From contig NZ_JACHMI010000001.1 of NCBI RefSeq assembly GCF_014207985.1, positions 1,595,001 through 1,659,000 of the forward strand: a DNA stretch of 64,000 bases. The letters are read 5' to 3'. The notes under the pieces were generated by a model. It had not been told where the DNA came from. It worked only from the letters and a program-made list of their open reading frames with translations, and ran no database searches. The stretch's first letter is position 1. Each line of letters begins with the position of its first letter. The DNA comes from Nonomuraea rubra. GTDB taxonomy: Bacteria > Actinomycetota > Actinomycetes > Streptosporangiales > Streptosporangiaceae. Position numbers and translations under genes: made by a program. Shown here in pieces: positions 33,936-42,373 of this stretch.

Positions 33936-35510
33936 GTGGACGAGTTTCTCAAGTGGTACTTTTCCGACCGTCCGGTCGTCGCGGCCTCCCTCGGAGCCGA
34001 CGGTTACGATCACACCCTCGGCGATTTCACCGCCTCCGCCTGGCAGGCCCGCGAGCGCGAGCAGGTGCTCTGGCTCGACCGCCTGTCCGCCGCCGAGGCC
34101 CCCACCCTGGACGACGCGATCGACAGAGATCTCGTCCTGTCGCAGCTCAGAGGCTCGATCGCGCTCGCGTCCTGGCCCGAGTGGCGGCGCGACCCGAGCG
34201 TCTACCTCGGAGCGATCTTCACCTCCATGTACGCGCCGTTCCAGCGCCGGCTCAAGCCCGAGCCCGAGCTGGTCGCCTCGGCGCTGCTCCGCCTGGCCGA
34301 GGTGCCCGGCGTGCTGGCCGCCTGCCGCGCGAACCTGGACCCCGACCTGGCCGCTCCGCTGCTCGTCCAGCGAGGGCTCGGCCAGGCGCGCACCGGCCGC
34401 AACTTCCTGACCCGCACGATCCCGTCCATGGTCGAGGACGAGAACCTGCGCGCCGAGCTGGCCGCGGCCGCCGAGCCCGCCGCCCGGGCGTTCGACGAGC
34501 TCGTCACCTTCCTCGACGGCTTCGAGTGCGGCGGCACCTGGCGGATGGGGGAGCGGCTCTACTCCACGCTGCTGCGCGAGCGCGAGCTGCTCGGGTACGG
34601 CGCCGCCGAGCTGCACCAGAAGGGCGAGGCCGCCTGGGCGGAGCTGGACGCGCGCATGCGCGAGGTGGCGCTCCAGGTCAACGGCACCCAGGACTGGCGG
34701 GCCGCCATGGAGCAGCTCATGGACGACCACCCGGCGACGCTGGCCGACATGCGCGCCGAGTACGAGGCCGAGACGCTGCGGGCCCGCGAGTTCGTCAGGG
34801 AGCGCGACCTGGTGACGTTCGCCGGCGGCGAGGAGTGCCACGTGCTGCCGTCGGCCGAGTACACCCGCCCGGTCCTGTCCGTCGCCCACTACCTGTCGCC
34901 GCCGCCGCTCAGCACCTCGCGGACCGGCATCTTCTTCGTGCCCTACACGCCGGACGACTTCACCCCCGAGCAGGTACGCCAGCGCCTGCGCACGAACTCA
35001 CGGGCCCAGATGCCCTCGATCGCCGTGCACGAGGCCTATCCGGGGCACCACTGGCACCTGTCGTACATGGCGGGCAATCCGCGTACGGTCAGGAAGGTCT
35101 TCAGGACGCCGTACTTCACCGAGGGCTGGGCCCTGTACGTCGAGAAGATGCTGCACGAGCAGGGCTACTTCGACACCCCGGCCACCGAGCTGGCCCACCT
35201 CGACTGCCGGATCTTCCGCGCCGCCCGCATCGTCGTGGACACCGCGCTGCACTGCGAGGACATGACGATCGAGCAGGCCGAGACGTTCATGGCCACCAAG
35301 GCGTCGCTGTCGCCCGGCACGGCGCAGGGCGAGGTGAACCGCTACTGCGCCTGGCCCACGCAGGCGCCCTCCTACCTCACGGGCGCGATCGAGATCGACC
35401 GCATCCGGGAGTCGTTCCAGGGCTCGCTCAAGGAGTTCCACGACCGGATCGCCGGGTCGGGCGGGCTCCCGCTCGGGCTGGCCGAGCAGGCCGCGCTCGC
35501 CGGGTCATAG
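33936..35510 (+). CDS. DUF885-family metallopeptidase-like protein
   Basis: 524 residues. Helical, with the zinc motif IAVHEAYPGHHWHLSY (HEAYPGHH 365-372) and the later FTEGWALYVEKMLHEQGYF, CRIFRAARIVVDTALHCEDMTIEQAETFM segments. These are the DUF885 (M32/thermolysin-like) signatures in the right order. The family includes cytosolic metallo-carboxypeptidase-like proteins. No signal peptide. GTG start with -10 TATGGT six bases before. It shares its promoter region with the DUF4032 gene. The last six bases overlap the convergent aldolase gene. Confidence 0.85.
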   Translation: MDEFLKWYFSDRPVVAASLGADGYDHTLGDFTASAWQAREREQVLWLDRLSAAEAPTLDDAIDRDLVLSQLRGSIALASWPEWRRDPSVYLGAIFTSMYAPFQRRLKPEPELVASALLRLAEVPGVLAACRANLDPDLAAPLLVQRGLGQARTGRNFLTRTIPSMVEDENLRAELAAAAEPAARAFDELVTFLDGFECGGTWRMGERLYSTLLRERELLGYGAAELHQKGEAAWAELDARMREVALQVNGTQDWRAAMEQLMDDHPATLADMRAEYEAETLRAREFVRERDLVTFAGGEECHVLPSAEYTRPVLSVAHYLSPPPLSTSRTGIFFVPYTPDDFTPEQVRQRLRTNSRAQMPSIAVHEAYPGHHWHLSYMAGNPRTVRKVFRTPYFTEGWALYVEKMLHEQGYFDTPATELAHLDCRIFRAARIVVDTALHCEDMTIEQAETFMATKASLSPGTAQGEVNRYCAWPTQAPSYLTGAIEIDRIRESFQGSLKEFHDRIAGSGGLPLGLAEQAALAGS

Positions 35511-36131
35511 CGGAGGGGGGTTGAGCGTCCGCTCGATCACGGCCGCGAGCTGATCCTCCGTCAGGATGTTCGGCTTGCCGACGCTCAGCCCCCGCACGTA
35601 CACCTCGCACAGCCACTCCAGCAGGCGCGTGGCCTCGAACGCCTCCTCCAGCGTCGCCCCGATGGTGACCCCGCCGTGGTTGGCCATCAGGGCGGCCCGC
35701 TTGCCGTCCAGCGCCCGGCGCACGTTCGCGGCCAGCTCGGGGGTGCCGTACGTGGCGTACTCGGCCACCTTCACCACCCCGCCGAGCATCAGCGCGTTGT
35801 AGTGCACGGGCGGCAGCTCGGTCATGGTCGTGGCCACCACCGTGCCGAACACGGAGTGCGTGTGCACGATCGCCCGCGCGTCGGTGGTCTGGTAGATCGC
35901 CAGGTGCATCGGCGTCTCGCTGGACGGCCGCAGCTCGCCCGCCACCCGTCTGCCGGTCGTCAGGTCCACGACCGGGCACAGCTCGGGCGTCAGCCGGTCC
36001 AGCGGGGCGCCCGACGGCGTCACCGTCACCAGGTCGCCCTCGCGGACGCTGAGGTTGCCCGAGGTGCCGATGACCAGGCCGAGCTCGACGGCTCGCCGGC
36101 CGTATTCGCACAACTGCTCGCGAAGGCTCAT
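35505..36131 (-). CDS. Class II aldolase/adducin family protein
   Basis: 208 residues, the size of L-fuculose-phosphate aldolase. Phosphate-binding GTSGNLS (22-28), catalytic Glu72 in RPSSETPMHL, zinc ligands His90 and His92 (VHTHSVFGT), and the later ANHGGVTIGAT with the third histidine. MHLAIYQTTDARAIVHTHS is characteristic. It probably cleaves a ketose-1-phosphate to DHAP and an aldehyde. It shares a neighbourhood with a TetR regulator, a PfkB kinase and an aminotransferase, suggesting breakdown of one sugar or sugar-amine. Its substrate is inferred only. Confidence 0.87.
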   Translation of the reverse strand: MSLREQLCEYGRRAVELGLVIGTSGNLSVREGDLVTVTPSGAPLDRLTPELCPVVDLTTGRRVAGELRPSSETPMHLAIYQTTDARAIVHTHSVFGTVVATTMTELPPVHYNALMLGGVVKVAEYATYGTPELAANVRRALDGKRAALMANHGGVTIGATLEEAFEATRLLEWLCEVYVRGLSVGKPNILTEDQLAAVIERTLNPPPL

Positions 36132-36141
36132 GCGCCCGAGG

Positions 36142-36726
36142 CTACAGCCGTTCCAGCGTCTGCAGCATCAGGCGTTCCGCCACGTCCCTGCCCAGCCGGT
36201 CGGGGTAGAGCAGGAGGTGCAGGCTGAGGCCGTCCACCAGGGCGAGCAGCCGCTCGGTCACGTCGTCCAGGTCGTCGTCCGCCGCCAGCTCCCCGGCCTC
36301 ACTGGCCTGCCCGAGCAGCTCACGTACGGCCGACCGCAGCTCGCCCGCCTCCGCCCGCTGCACCTCGGCCAGCCGCTCGGCTGCCAGGCTCCGGCTCCAG
36401 AAGCTCACCTCCAGCCGCGTCTCAACGGCCCGCTCGGCATCCAGCGGCAGGTTGTCCAGCAGCACCTCGCGCAGCGCCGCCAGCCCCGTCATCCCCGCCA
36501 CCTTGCCCGTCAGCCGCTCCCTGATGCGCCGGTGCGAGTGCCGCAGCGCCGACAGCAGGATCTCGTCCTTGTCGGCGAAGTAGTGCGCGAGCACGCCGTT
36601 GGAGTAGCCGGCCTCCTTGGCGATGGCCCGGGTGGTGGCGGCGTCGATGCCGTCCCTGACGATCACCCGGCTGGCCGCCGACAGCACCTCACGCCTGCGC
36701 TCATCGTGATCAACGATCTTCGGCAT
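36142..36726 (-). CDS. TetR-family regulator
   Basis: 194 residues. HTH at 9-55 (RREVLSAASRVIVRDGIDAATTRAIAKEAGYSNGVLAHYFADKDEIL). The C-terminal half (VETRLEVSFWSRSLAAERLAEVQRAEAGELRSAVRELL… LVDGLSLHLLL) is a TetR_C_6/BetI-like ligand domain. Starts from the ATG at 36726, 47 bases before the divergent kinase, with only ten bases to the aldolase start at 36131. It likely represses the kinase promoter (GACGTC motif at 36752-36757 lies between -35 and -10) and possibly its own. Confidence 0.88.
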   Translation of the reverse strand: MPKIVDHDERRREVLSAASRVIVRDGIDAATTRAIAKEAGYSNGVLAHYFADKDEILLSALRHSHRRIRERLTGKVAGMTGLAALREVLLDNLPLDAERAVETRLEVSFWSRSLAAERLAEVQRAEAGELRSAVRELLGQASEAGELAADDDLDDVTERLLALVDGLSLHLLLYPDRLGRDVAERLMLQTLERL

Positions 36727-36736
36727 AGGACACCTC

Positions 36737-36767
36737 TTGACGTTTTATTCGGACGTCTGTCTATTTA
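36737..36767 (+). promoter_or_regulatory. Promoter of the PfkB kinase gene, leaderless
   Basis: TTGACG (36737-36742), a 19-base spacer, and TATTTA (36762-36767), whose end lies five bases before the ATG at 36773. There is no ribosome-binding site, so the mRNA should start at the ATG. A GACGTC palindrome lies within the spacer. Confidence 0.6.
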
Positions 36768-36772
36768 AGAGC

Positions 36773-37690
36773 ATGACCGTCGTCACAGTCGGCGTCCACA
36801 TCGTCGACATCCTCGCCAGACCCGTCGAGCACATCCCCCAGGGCCAGGACACGGTGCTGGTCGACCAGATCCGCCTCACCGCGGCGGGCGCCGCCGCCGG
36901 GACCGCGGTGGACCTGGTCAAGCTGGGCAACGACGTGGTCACCATGGGCGCGATCGGCGACGACGAGCTCGGCGACTTCCTGCTGATGATCCTGGCCAAG
37001 CGCGGCGTGGACACCTCCCGCCTGGTACGCAGGGCGGGCGAGCAGACGGCGGCCTCGATCCTGCCCATCCGGCCCGACGGCGGCCGCCCCAGCTTCCACG
37101 TCCCCGGCGCGAACCTCGGCGTCACGCTCGCCGACCTCGACCAGGGCCTGCTCCGCTCGGCCCGCGCCATCCACCTGGGCGGGATGGACGTCACGTTCGG
37201 CCTCGGCGACCCGGCCTTCTTCGCCCTGCTGGACGAGGTCCGCTCGTCCGGCGCCGTCGTCACGATGGACCTGCTCTCGGAGATGCCCGACCTGCTGGGC
37301 CTGGCCCGCGCGTTCCTGCCGCACGTGGACTACGTGCTGCCGAACGAGTCGCAGGCCCTGCTCATGACCGGCGCCGCGGACGTCGAGAGCGCCGCCCGCG
37401 CCCTCCTGGCCGACGGCCCGCGCGGCGTGCTGGTCACGCTCGGCGCCGCGGGCAGCCTGGTGGTCACCGAGGCCGGCGCGGAGCACGTACCGGCGATCAA
37501 GACGGACGTCTCCGACACCACGGGCTGCGGCGACGCCTACTGCGCGGGCTTCCTCACCGGCCTCCTGCACGGCCAGGACGTGCCGGCGGCCGCCCGCTGG
37601 GGCACGGCCGCCGCCGCCCGCGTCGCCACCGGCCTCGGCTCCGACGCCGGCCTCACCGACCTGCCCACCACCCTCGACCTCCTCACTTAG
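36773..37690 (+). CDS. PfkB-family carbohydrate kinase
   Basis: 305 residues. N-terminal VVTVGVHIVDILARPVEHIPQGQDTVLVDQIRLTAAGAAAGTAVDLVKLGNDVVTMGAIGDDELGDFL has the PfkB Gly-rich motif, and DTTGCGDAYCAGFLTGL with base Asp254 is the C-terminal signature, here GCGD where GAGD is usual. VTLGAAGSLVV forms the ATP loop. Similar proteins act on ribose, adenosine or sulfofructose; the TGCGD and the HIPQGQDT motif suggest a distinct branch. Leaderless promoter. Followed 12 bases later by the aminotransferase. Confidence 0.88.
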   Translation: MTVVTVGVHIVDILARPVEHIPQGQDTVLVDQIRLTAAGAAAGTAVDLVKLGNDVVTMGAIGDDELGDFLLMILAKRGVDTSRLVRRAGEQTAASILPIRPDGGRPSFHVPGANLGVTLADLDQGLLRSARAIHLGGMDVTFGLGDPAFFALLDEVRSSGAVVTMDLLSEMPDLLGLARAFLPHVDYVLPNESQALLMTGAADVESAARALLADGPRGVLVTLGAAGSLVVTEAGAEHVPAIKTDVSDTTGCGDAYCAGFLTGLLHGQDVPAAARWGTAAAARVATGLGSDAGLTDLPTTLDLLT

Positions 37691-37701
37691 GACCCAGCTT
37701 C

Positions 37702-38919
37702 ATGACCACAGACGCCGACCTCCGCCAGCGCGCCGCGAAAGTCGTCCCCGGCGGCATGTACGGCCACCTCAACGCCGCCATCTTCGCCCCCGGCTACCCC
37801 CAGTTCTTCGAACGCGGCGAGGGCTGCCGGCAGTGGGACGTCAACGGCCGCTCGTACCTCGACTTCATGTGCAGCTGGGGCCCGGTCGTGCTCGGCCACC
37901 GGCACCCGCGCGTCGAGGAGGCCGCCGCCCGCCAGGCCGCGCTCGGCGACTGCCTCAACGGCCCCGGCGCGATCATGGTGGAGCTGGCCGAGCTGCTGGT
38001 GGACACCGTGCCGAGCGCCGACTGGGCGATGTTCTCCAAGAACGGCACGGACGCCACCACGCAGGCCCTCATGGTCGCCAGGGCCGCGACGGGCCGGACG
38101 AAGGTGCTGATGGCGCACGGGGCCTACCACGGGGCGGACCCGTGGTGCACGCCGTCCCCGGCGGGCACGACGCCGAACGAGCGGGCCGACCTGGTGGAGT
38201 TCACCTACAACTCCCTGGAGTCCCTGGAGGCCGCGGCGGCGACCGTCGAGGGCGACGTGGCCGCGATCATCGTCACCCCGTTCAAGCACGACTCGTTCGA
38301 GGACCAGGAGCTGGTGGAGCCCGCCTTCGCGCGCGGCGCCCGGGCGCTGGCCGACCGCCTCGGGGCGGCGCTGGTGATCGACGACGTGCGGGCGGGCTTC
38401 CGCATCAACCTGCGCGGCTCCTGGGAGCCGTACGGCGTCCGCCCCGACCTGACGGCCTGGTCCAAGGCCATGGCCAACGGCTACCCGATCGCCGCCGTCA
38501 CGGGCACCGACGCCCTCAGGGGCCCCGCCCAGACGCTGTACTCGACCGGCTCGTTCTGGTTCTCCGCGGTGGCCATGGCCGCCGCCAAGGCCACCATCGA
38601 GACCCTGCGGGACGAGGACGGCATCGGCGCCATGGAACGGGCCGGCTCGCAGCTGCGCGAGGGCCTGTACGCCCAGGCCAAGGCCCACGGCTTCACGGTG
38701 AACCAGACGGGCCCCGTGACGATCCCGTGGCTCAGCTTCGACGGCGACGCGGACCTGTCGGTGGCCATGCACTGGAGCGACGCCTGCCTGCGCCACGGCG
38801 TCTACGTCCACCCCTGGCACAACTGGTTCATGTCGGCCGCCCACACCGAGGCGGACGTGGCGGCTGCCCTGGAGGGCACCGACCAGGCCTTCGCCGAGAC
38901 CAGGGCGCACTTCGGCTGA
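37702..38919 (+). CDS. Class III PLP-dependent aminotransferase (HemL-like)
   Basis: 405 residues. GMYGHLNAAIFAPGYPQFFERGEGCRQWDVNGRSYLDFMCSWGPVVLGHRHP matches glutamate-1-semialdehyde aminomutase-like enzymes, as does ALVIDDVRAGFRIN with the PLP-ring Asp. The Schiff-base lysine is Lys255 in AWSKAMANGYPIAAV. Genuine HemL is unlikely: the gene lies in a catabolic cluster (aldolase, TetR, PfkB kinase) and lacks the chlorophyll/heme context. A transaminase acting on a sugar-derived amine is the best inference. Twelve bases separate it from the kinase stop. Confidence 0.85.
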   Translation: MTTDADLRQRAAKVVPGGMYGHLNAAIFAPGYPQFFERGEGCRQWDVNGRSYLDFMCSWGPVVLGHRHPRVEEAAARQAALGDCLNGPGAIMVELAELLVDTVPSADWAMFSKNGTDATTQALMVARAATGRTKVLMAHGAYHGADPWCTPSPAGTTPNERADLVEFTYNSLESLEAAAATVEGDVAAIIVTPFKHDSFEDQELVEPAFARGARALADRLGAALVIDDVRAGFRINLRGSWEPYGVRPDLTAWSKAMANGYPIAAVTGTDALRGPAQTLYSTGSFWFSAVAMAAAKATIETLRDEDGIGAMERAGSQLREGLYAQAKAHGFTVNQTGPVTIPWLSFDGDADLSVAMHWSDACLRHGVYVHPWHNWFMSAAHTEADVAAALEGTDQAFAETRAHFG

Positions 38920-38932
38920 CCCGCGGGACCCT

Positions 38933-39619
38933 TCAGAGGTCGAGGAGGTGGCGGTAACGCTGGGCGGCGGCGACGGTCTCGCGGCCCACCTGCTCGAAGA
39001 ACTCGCTCATCGCGCGCATCCTGGCTCCGGCCGGGGTCGCGCGGCCGAGCGCGTCGGCGCCCTGGCGGGCGACCTCGGCGATGTCGGTGTTGAACCGGGC
39101 GCTGGCCAGGAGTGACCGGTACCAGATCTCGTTGTCGACGACGTAGCGGTCCCGCCGACGCCGTTCGTCCCGCTCGCGGCCGATCAGGCTCATCACCTCC
39201 AGCTCGGCGACCGCCTTGGACACCGACGCCGGGCTCACCCGCAGGCGCTGGACGAGCTCGGCGGCGGTGAGTCCGCCGCTGTCGGTGACGCAGAGGCAGG
39301 CGAGCACCCGAGCGGACATCCTCGTCAGCCCGGAGGCGACGAGCACGCCGGTGAGGCTGTCCTCCGTCTCCCGGATCCCGGCCCGCGGAGCCTCCGGGGT
39401 GGCGGCCGGTCTGGGGCGCGGGCGCCGGGCGCGCTCGCGCGTCGCCTCGTGCGCCTGCTCGGCGCGGTAGCCGCCGGCGCCGCCGTTGCGGTTCACCTCG
39501 CGGCTGATCGTGGACGTCGGCCTGCCCAGCCGCCGGGAGATCTCGGCGAACCCGAGGCCCTCCGCGAGGCCCCGGGCGATCTGTTCGCGATCCTCACGCG
39601 TCAACCGGCCTTCCGCCAC
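38933..39619 (-). CDS. Regulator with IS30-type HTH fused to a GbsR/MarR-like domain
   Basis: 228 residues from a GTG with GAGAGGGGG upstream. Residues 1-60 (GRLTREDREQIARGLAEGLGFAEISRRLGRPTSTISREVNRNGG) are an HTH_38 domain known from IS30 transposases. Residues about 95-160 (TEDSLTGVLVASGLTRMSARVLACLCVTDSGGLTAAELVQRLRVSPASVSKAVAELEVMSLIGRERDERRRRDRYVV) form a MarR/GbsR winged helix. The transposase catalytic domain is absent, so it is a regulator. Inverted repeats at 39661-39674 and 39736-39757 flank its start and are likely its sites. Confidence 0.85.
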   Translation of the reverse strand: MAEGRLTREDREQIARGLAEGLGFAEISRRLGRPTSTISREVNRNGGAGGYRAEQAHEATRERARRPRPRPAATPEAPRAGIRETEDSLTGVLVASGLTRMSARVLACLCVTDSGGLTAAELVQRLRVSPASVSKAVAELEVMSLIGRERDERRRRDRYVVDNEIWYRSLLASARFNTDIAEVARQGADALGRATPAGARMRAMSEFFEQVGRETVAAAQRYRHLLDL

Positions 39620-39660
39620 CTGCCGCCCCCTCTCGTCGTGTGCATTCAACCACAACCAGT

Positions 39661-39674
39661 GCAACGACCGTTGC
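39661..39674. promoter_or_regulatory. Palindrome near the regulator start
   Basis: GCAACG-AC-CGTTGC, 6-bp arms, 42 bases upstream of the regulator's GTG. GCAAC/GTTGC elements recur in the divergent promoter. Confidence 0.5.
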
Positions 39675-39735
39675 GTTCATCGCCATAGCCAGCGCAACAA
39701 TGTGCTCTACCAGCGTATTTATCGTTGACTGTTTT

Positions 39736-39757
39736 ACAAACGCAACGTAGCGTTTGT
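39736..39757. promoter_or_regulatory. Operator in front of the serine hydrolase gene
   Basis: ACAAACGC, six bases, GCGTTTGT: perfect 8-bp arms, just after a TTGACT (-35-like, 39725-39730) and 25 bases before the ATG at 39782. It would block the promoter when bound. Confidence 0.6.
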
Positions 39758-39781
39758 GATCTGTGAAAGGAGGCACCCACC

Positions 39782-40879
39782 ATGACAGTCAACGAGGCGG
39801 TGCGGCGCGTGCTGGACGGCACGGTGTCCTCGGGCGTGGCACCGGGCATCGTCGTCGAGGTCCTGCGGGACGGCTCCCGCTCGTTCGCCGTCGCGGGCAA
39901 GGCCGATCTCGGCACCGGCCGCGAGCGCGGGCCGGGAGAGCTGTTCCGGATCGGCAGCGCCGCCAAGGCGTTCACCGCCGCCACCGCGCTCAAGCTCGCC
40001 GGCGAAGGCGTGCTCGGCCTCGACGACACGCTTGAGCGATGGCTGCCCGGCCTGCTCGACGGCAGCCCGTACGACGCCCGCGCGATCACGTTGCGGCAGC
40101 TGCTCAACCAGACCGCCGGCCTGTTCAACTTCAGCATGGACCCGGACTTCTTCGCCGGCGGCCAGGGCGAGGCCTGGTACGAGCGCCGGTTCCGGACCTT
40201 CACCCCCGAAGAGCTGGTACGGATCGCCCTGCGGCACCCGCCCTTCAACGCCCCCGGCGAGGCGTTCAGGTACTCCAACACCCACTACTACCTGGCCGCC
40301 ATGATGGTGGAGCAGGCCACCGGCGAGCCGTACGGCGAGGTGCTGGACCGGCTCGTCCTCCGGCCGCTGGAGCTGACCGGCACCTCGCTGCCCACGACGG
40401 AGACGGTCATCCCGGGCCCGCACCCGGTGCACTACTCCCGGCTGTACGCCGACGACCCGGCGGCCCCGCTCCACGACGCCGCCGAGTCGAACACGACGAC
40501 CGGCTGGAGCGCGGGCGGCATGATCTCCACGACCGGCGACCTGCTCACGTTCTTCTCGGCCCTGCTCTCCGGCCGGTTACTGCGGCCGGCAGAGCAGGCG
40601 GAGCTGTTCACCACCGAGCCGACCGACGGCTCGGGCTGGCTGCCCGGCACCCGCTACGGGCTCGGCGTGTGGGTCGAGCAGAAGCTCGGCAGCGGCGTGC
40701 ACGTGTGGGGCAACGGCGGCGCGGACTACGGCACCTTCACCCTCGTCCTGGGCAGCCGCGACGGCACGCACCTGGTCGCCTGCCACGTGAACACCGACTG
40801 GTCCCCCGAGGCCTACGCGGCCTTCCTGGCGATCCTCGACCTCGAGTTCGGCGGAGGCGAATCTTCCCCCACCCCGTAA
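39782..40879 (+). CDS. Beta-lactamase/AmpC-fold serine hydrolase
   Basis: 365 residues. SxxK at Ser59-Lys62 (IGSAAKAFT), the YxN tyrosine at 164 (FRYSNTHYYLAAMM) and HxG-type HVWGNGG near 308. These are the three elements of class C-type beta-lactamases, D-peptidases and esterases. No signal peptide, so it acts inside the cell, and an esterase role fits better than antibiotic resistance. AAAGGAGG lies nine bases before the ATG. Divergent from the HTH/GbsR regulator that probably controls it. Confidence 0.87.
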   Translation: MTVNEAVRRVLDGTVSSGVAPGIVVEVLRDGSRSFAVAGKADLGTGRERGPGELFRIGSAAKAFTAATALKLAGEGVLGLDDTLERWLPGLLDGSPYDARAITLRQLLNQTAGLFNFSMDPDFFAGGQGEAWYERRFRTFTPEELVRIALRHPPFNAPGEAFRYSNTHYYLAAMMVEQATGEPYGEVLDRLVLRPLELTGTSLPTTETVIPGPHPVHYSRLYADDPAAPLHDAAESNTTTGWSAGGMISTTGDLLTFFSALLSGRLLRPAEQAELFTTEPTDGSGWLPGTRYGLGVWVEQKLGSGVHVWGNGGADYGTFTLVLGSRDGTHLVACHVNTDWSPEAYAAFLAILDLEFGGGESSPTP

Positions 40880-40937
40880 TGCTCCCGGCATTCCGGACAT
40901 GGGGTTGAGTGTTGAACGCCCCAAGTGAGGAGCCCAA

Positions 40938-41480
40938 GTGGGAGCAGATCCCGAGAGGCGATTCGAGGAGCTCTACGAGTCCTCCTACCGCCTCCTGCTC
41001 GGGTACGCGCTGCGCCGCTGTCCGGACCCGGACGACGCGGCGGACGTCGTGGCCGAGACGTTCATGGTCGCCTGGCGCCGGATCGAGGCGGTCCCCCGGG
41101 GGGACGAGGCCAGGCTGTGGCTCTTCGGCGTGGCCAGGAAGGTGCTGGCCAACCACCGGCGCGGCGAGCTCAGGCACGAGCGGCGCACCGCCGCCCTGCG
41201 CGCGCAGCTCGCCGCCTCGCCGCTCGTCGCGGAGCTGCCCGGGGAGGAGCCTTCCCAGCTCGGGCAGGTGTTCAGGGCCCTGCCCGAGGGCGACAGGGAG
41301 CTGCTGGCGCTGGTCGCCTGGGAGCGGCTGAGCCCCGGCGAGATCGCCAAGGTGCTCGGCACATCAGCAAATGTCGTACGAGTCAGGCTTTATCGCGCCC
41401 GCAGGAGGTTCGCCCGGAGGCTGGCCGAGGCGGGCGTCCACCACTCGCGTGCCGTCGCGTTCGAAGGGAGCAGGCTGTGA
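40938..41480 (+). CDS. ECF-family RNA polymerase sigma factor
   Basis: 180 residues from GTG. Sigma region 2 is FEELYESSYRLLLGYALRRCPDPDDAADVVAETFMVAWRRIE, with the core-binding DDAADVVAETF. Region 4 is FRALPEGDRELLALVAWERLSPGEIAKVLGTSANVVRVRLYRARRRFARRL. The stop overlaps the next start (GTGA), so sigma factor and partner are made together. An upstream CACCCCG/GTTGAG patch could hold an autoregulated promoter. Confidence 0.92.
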   Translation: MGADPERRFEELYESSYRLLLGYALRRCPDPDDAADVVAETFMVAWRRIEAVPRGDEARLWLFGVARKVLANHRRGELRHERRTAALRAQLAASPLVAELPGEEPSQLGQVFRALPEGDRELLALVAWERLSPGEIAKVLGTSANVVRVRLYRARRRFARRLAEAGVHHSRAVAFEGSRL

Positions 41481-42373
41481 ACATCGCCGATCTCGCCCGC
41501 GTGCGGGACGAGGACCTGGCAGGGGAGCCCGCGGGGCAGGCGTCCGGCGCGGGGGCGCGGGCGCTGATGGAGTCGATCATGGCGACCGGGCGCGAGCCCG
41601 CCAGGCGCGGGCGCGTCCCGCTGCGGCGCGCCGCCGGGCTCGGCGTGCTGGCGGCAGGGCTGGCCGCCGCGCTGGTGGTCTGGACGCCCCTCGGCGGGCC
41701 CGCCACCGAGTACGCCAACGCCGCCGTCTCGCTCAGGACCGGCGAGGACTTCATCGAGGTCGAGATCAACGACCCGGAGGCCGACGCCGCGAAGTTCACC
41801 GAGGCGTTCCGCGCCGTCGGGCTGGACGCCGAGGTGCGCAACGCCCCCGTCGCGCCGCAGGACGTGGGCAAGCTGGTCGGCCCGCACACCGAGGGCGAGT
41901 TCCCGCCGGGCACGGGCATCACCATCCACACGCGGCAGGAGGGCTGCCGCTCCGCCTGGTGCGGCAGGGTCTCCATGCCCGTCGGCCTCACCGGGAAGGT
42001 CGTCTTCGGGATCGGCCGGCCCGCCGCGCCCGGAGAGCTGTGGTCCACGCCGGTGCAGGCCGACTTCTACGCCGACGGGGGAGTGGTCCAGGGTTACAAC
42101 CCCCGGGGCAAGCCGGTGGCGCAGGTCAGGGCCACCTACGAGCGGGCCGGGATCAAGAAGATCTCCTACGTGGTGATGTGGCTCAACCCGGACGGCAGCG
42201 GCGGCGGCTACGACGTCGACGCCGCGCACGTGAAGGACGACTGGCCCGTCGAGGGCGCGTGGCGGATCGCGTCCGACGCCGTGACCGTCCACGTCGCCGC
42301 GCCCGCCGGCGTGCCCAGGGACTCGCTGCCCAAGATCGACGGGCCGAGCCGTCCCGCCTGGTGGAAGGACTAG
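41477..42373 (+). CDS. Membrane protein co-encoded with the ECF sigma factor
   Basis: 298 residues. A cytosolic N-terminus of about 55 residues (VNIADLARVRDEDLAGEPAGQASGAGARALMESIMATG) leads to one transmembrane helix (AAGLGVLAAGLAAALVVW). An extracellular domain of about 230 residues has two nearby cysteines (EGCRSAWCG). The layout matches sigma-linked membrane partners, but no ZAS motif (HxxxCxxC) is present in the cytosolic part, so a classical anti-sigma role is not shown. It may be an atypical anti-sigma factor or a sensor. The 3' end overlaps the convergent hydrolase gene by four bases. Confidence 0.78.
   Translation: MNIADLARVRDEDLAGEPAGQASGAGARALMESIMATGREPARRGRVPLRRAAGLGVLAAGLAAALVVWTPLGGPATEYANAAVSLRTGEDFIEVEINDPEADAAKFTEAFRAVGLDAEVRNAPVAPQDVGKLVGPHTEGEFPPGTGITIHTRQEGCRSAWCGRVSMPVGLTGKVVFGIGRPAAPGELWSTPVQADFYADGGVVQGYNPRGKPVAQVRATYERAGIKKISYVVMWLNPDGSGGGYDVDAAHVKDDWPVEGAWRIASDAVTVHVAAPAGVPRDSLPKIDGPSRPAWWKD

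Noticed and set aside
38933..39619. IS30-family transposase
   Set aside because: Only the HTH is shared. The DDE catalytic domain and inverted terminal repeats are absent.
39782..40879. Beta-lactamase giving antibiotic resistance
   Set aside because: No signal peptide and class C-like esterase features. Resistance cannot be claimed.
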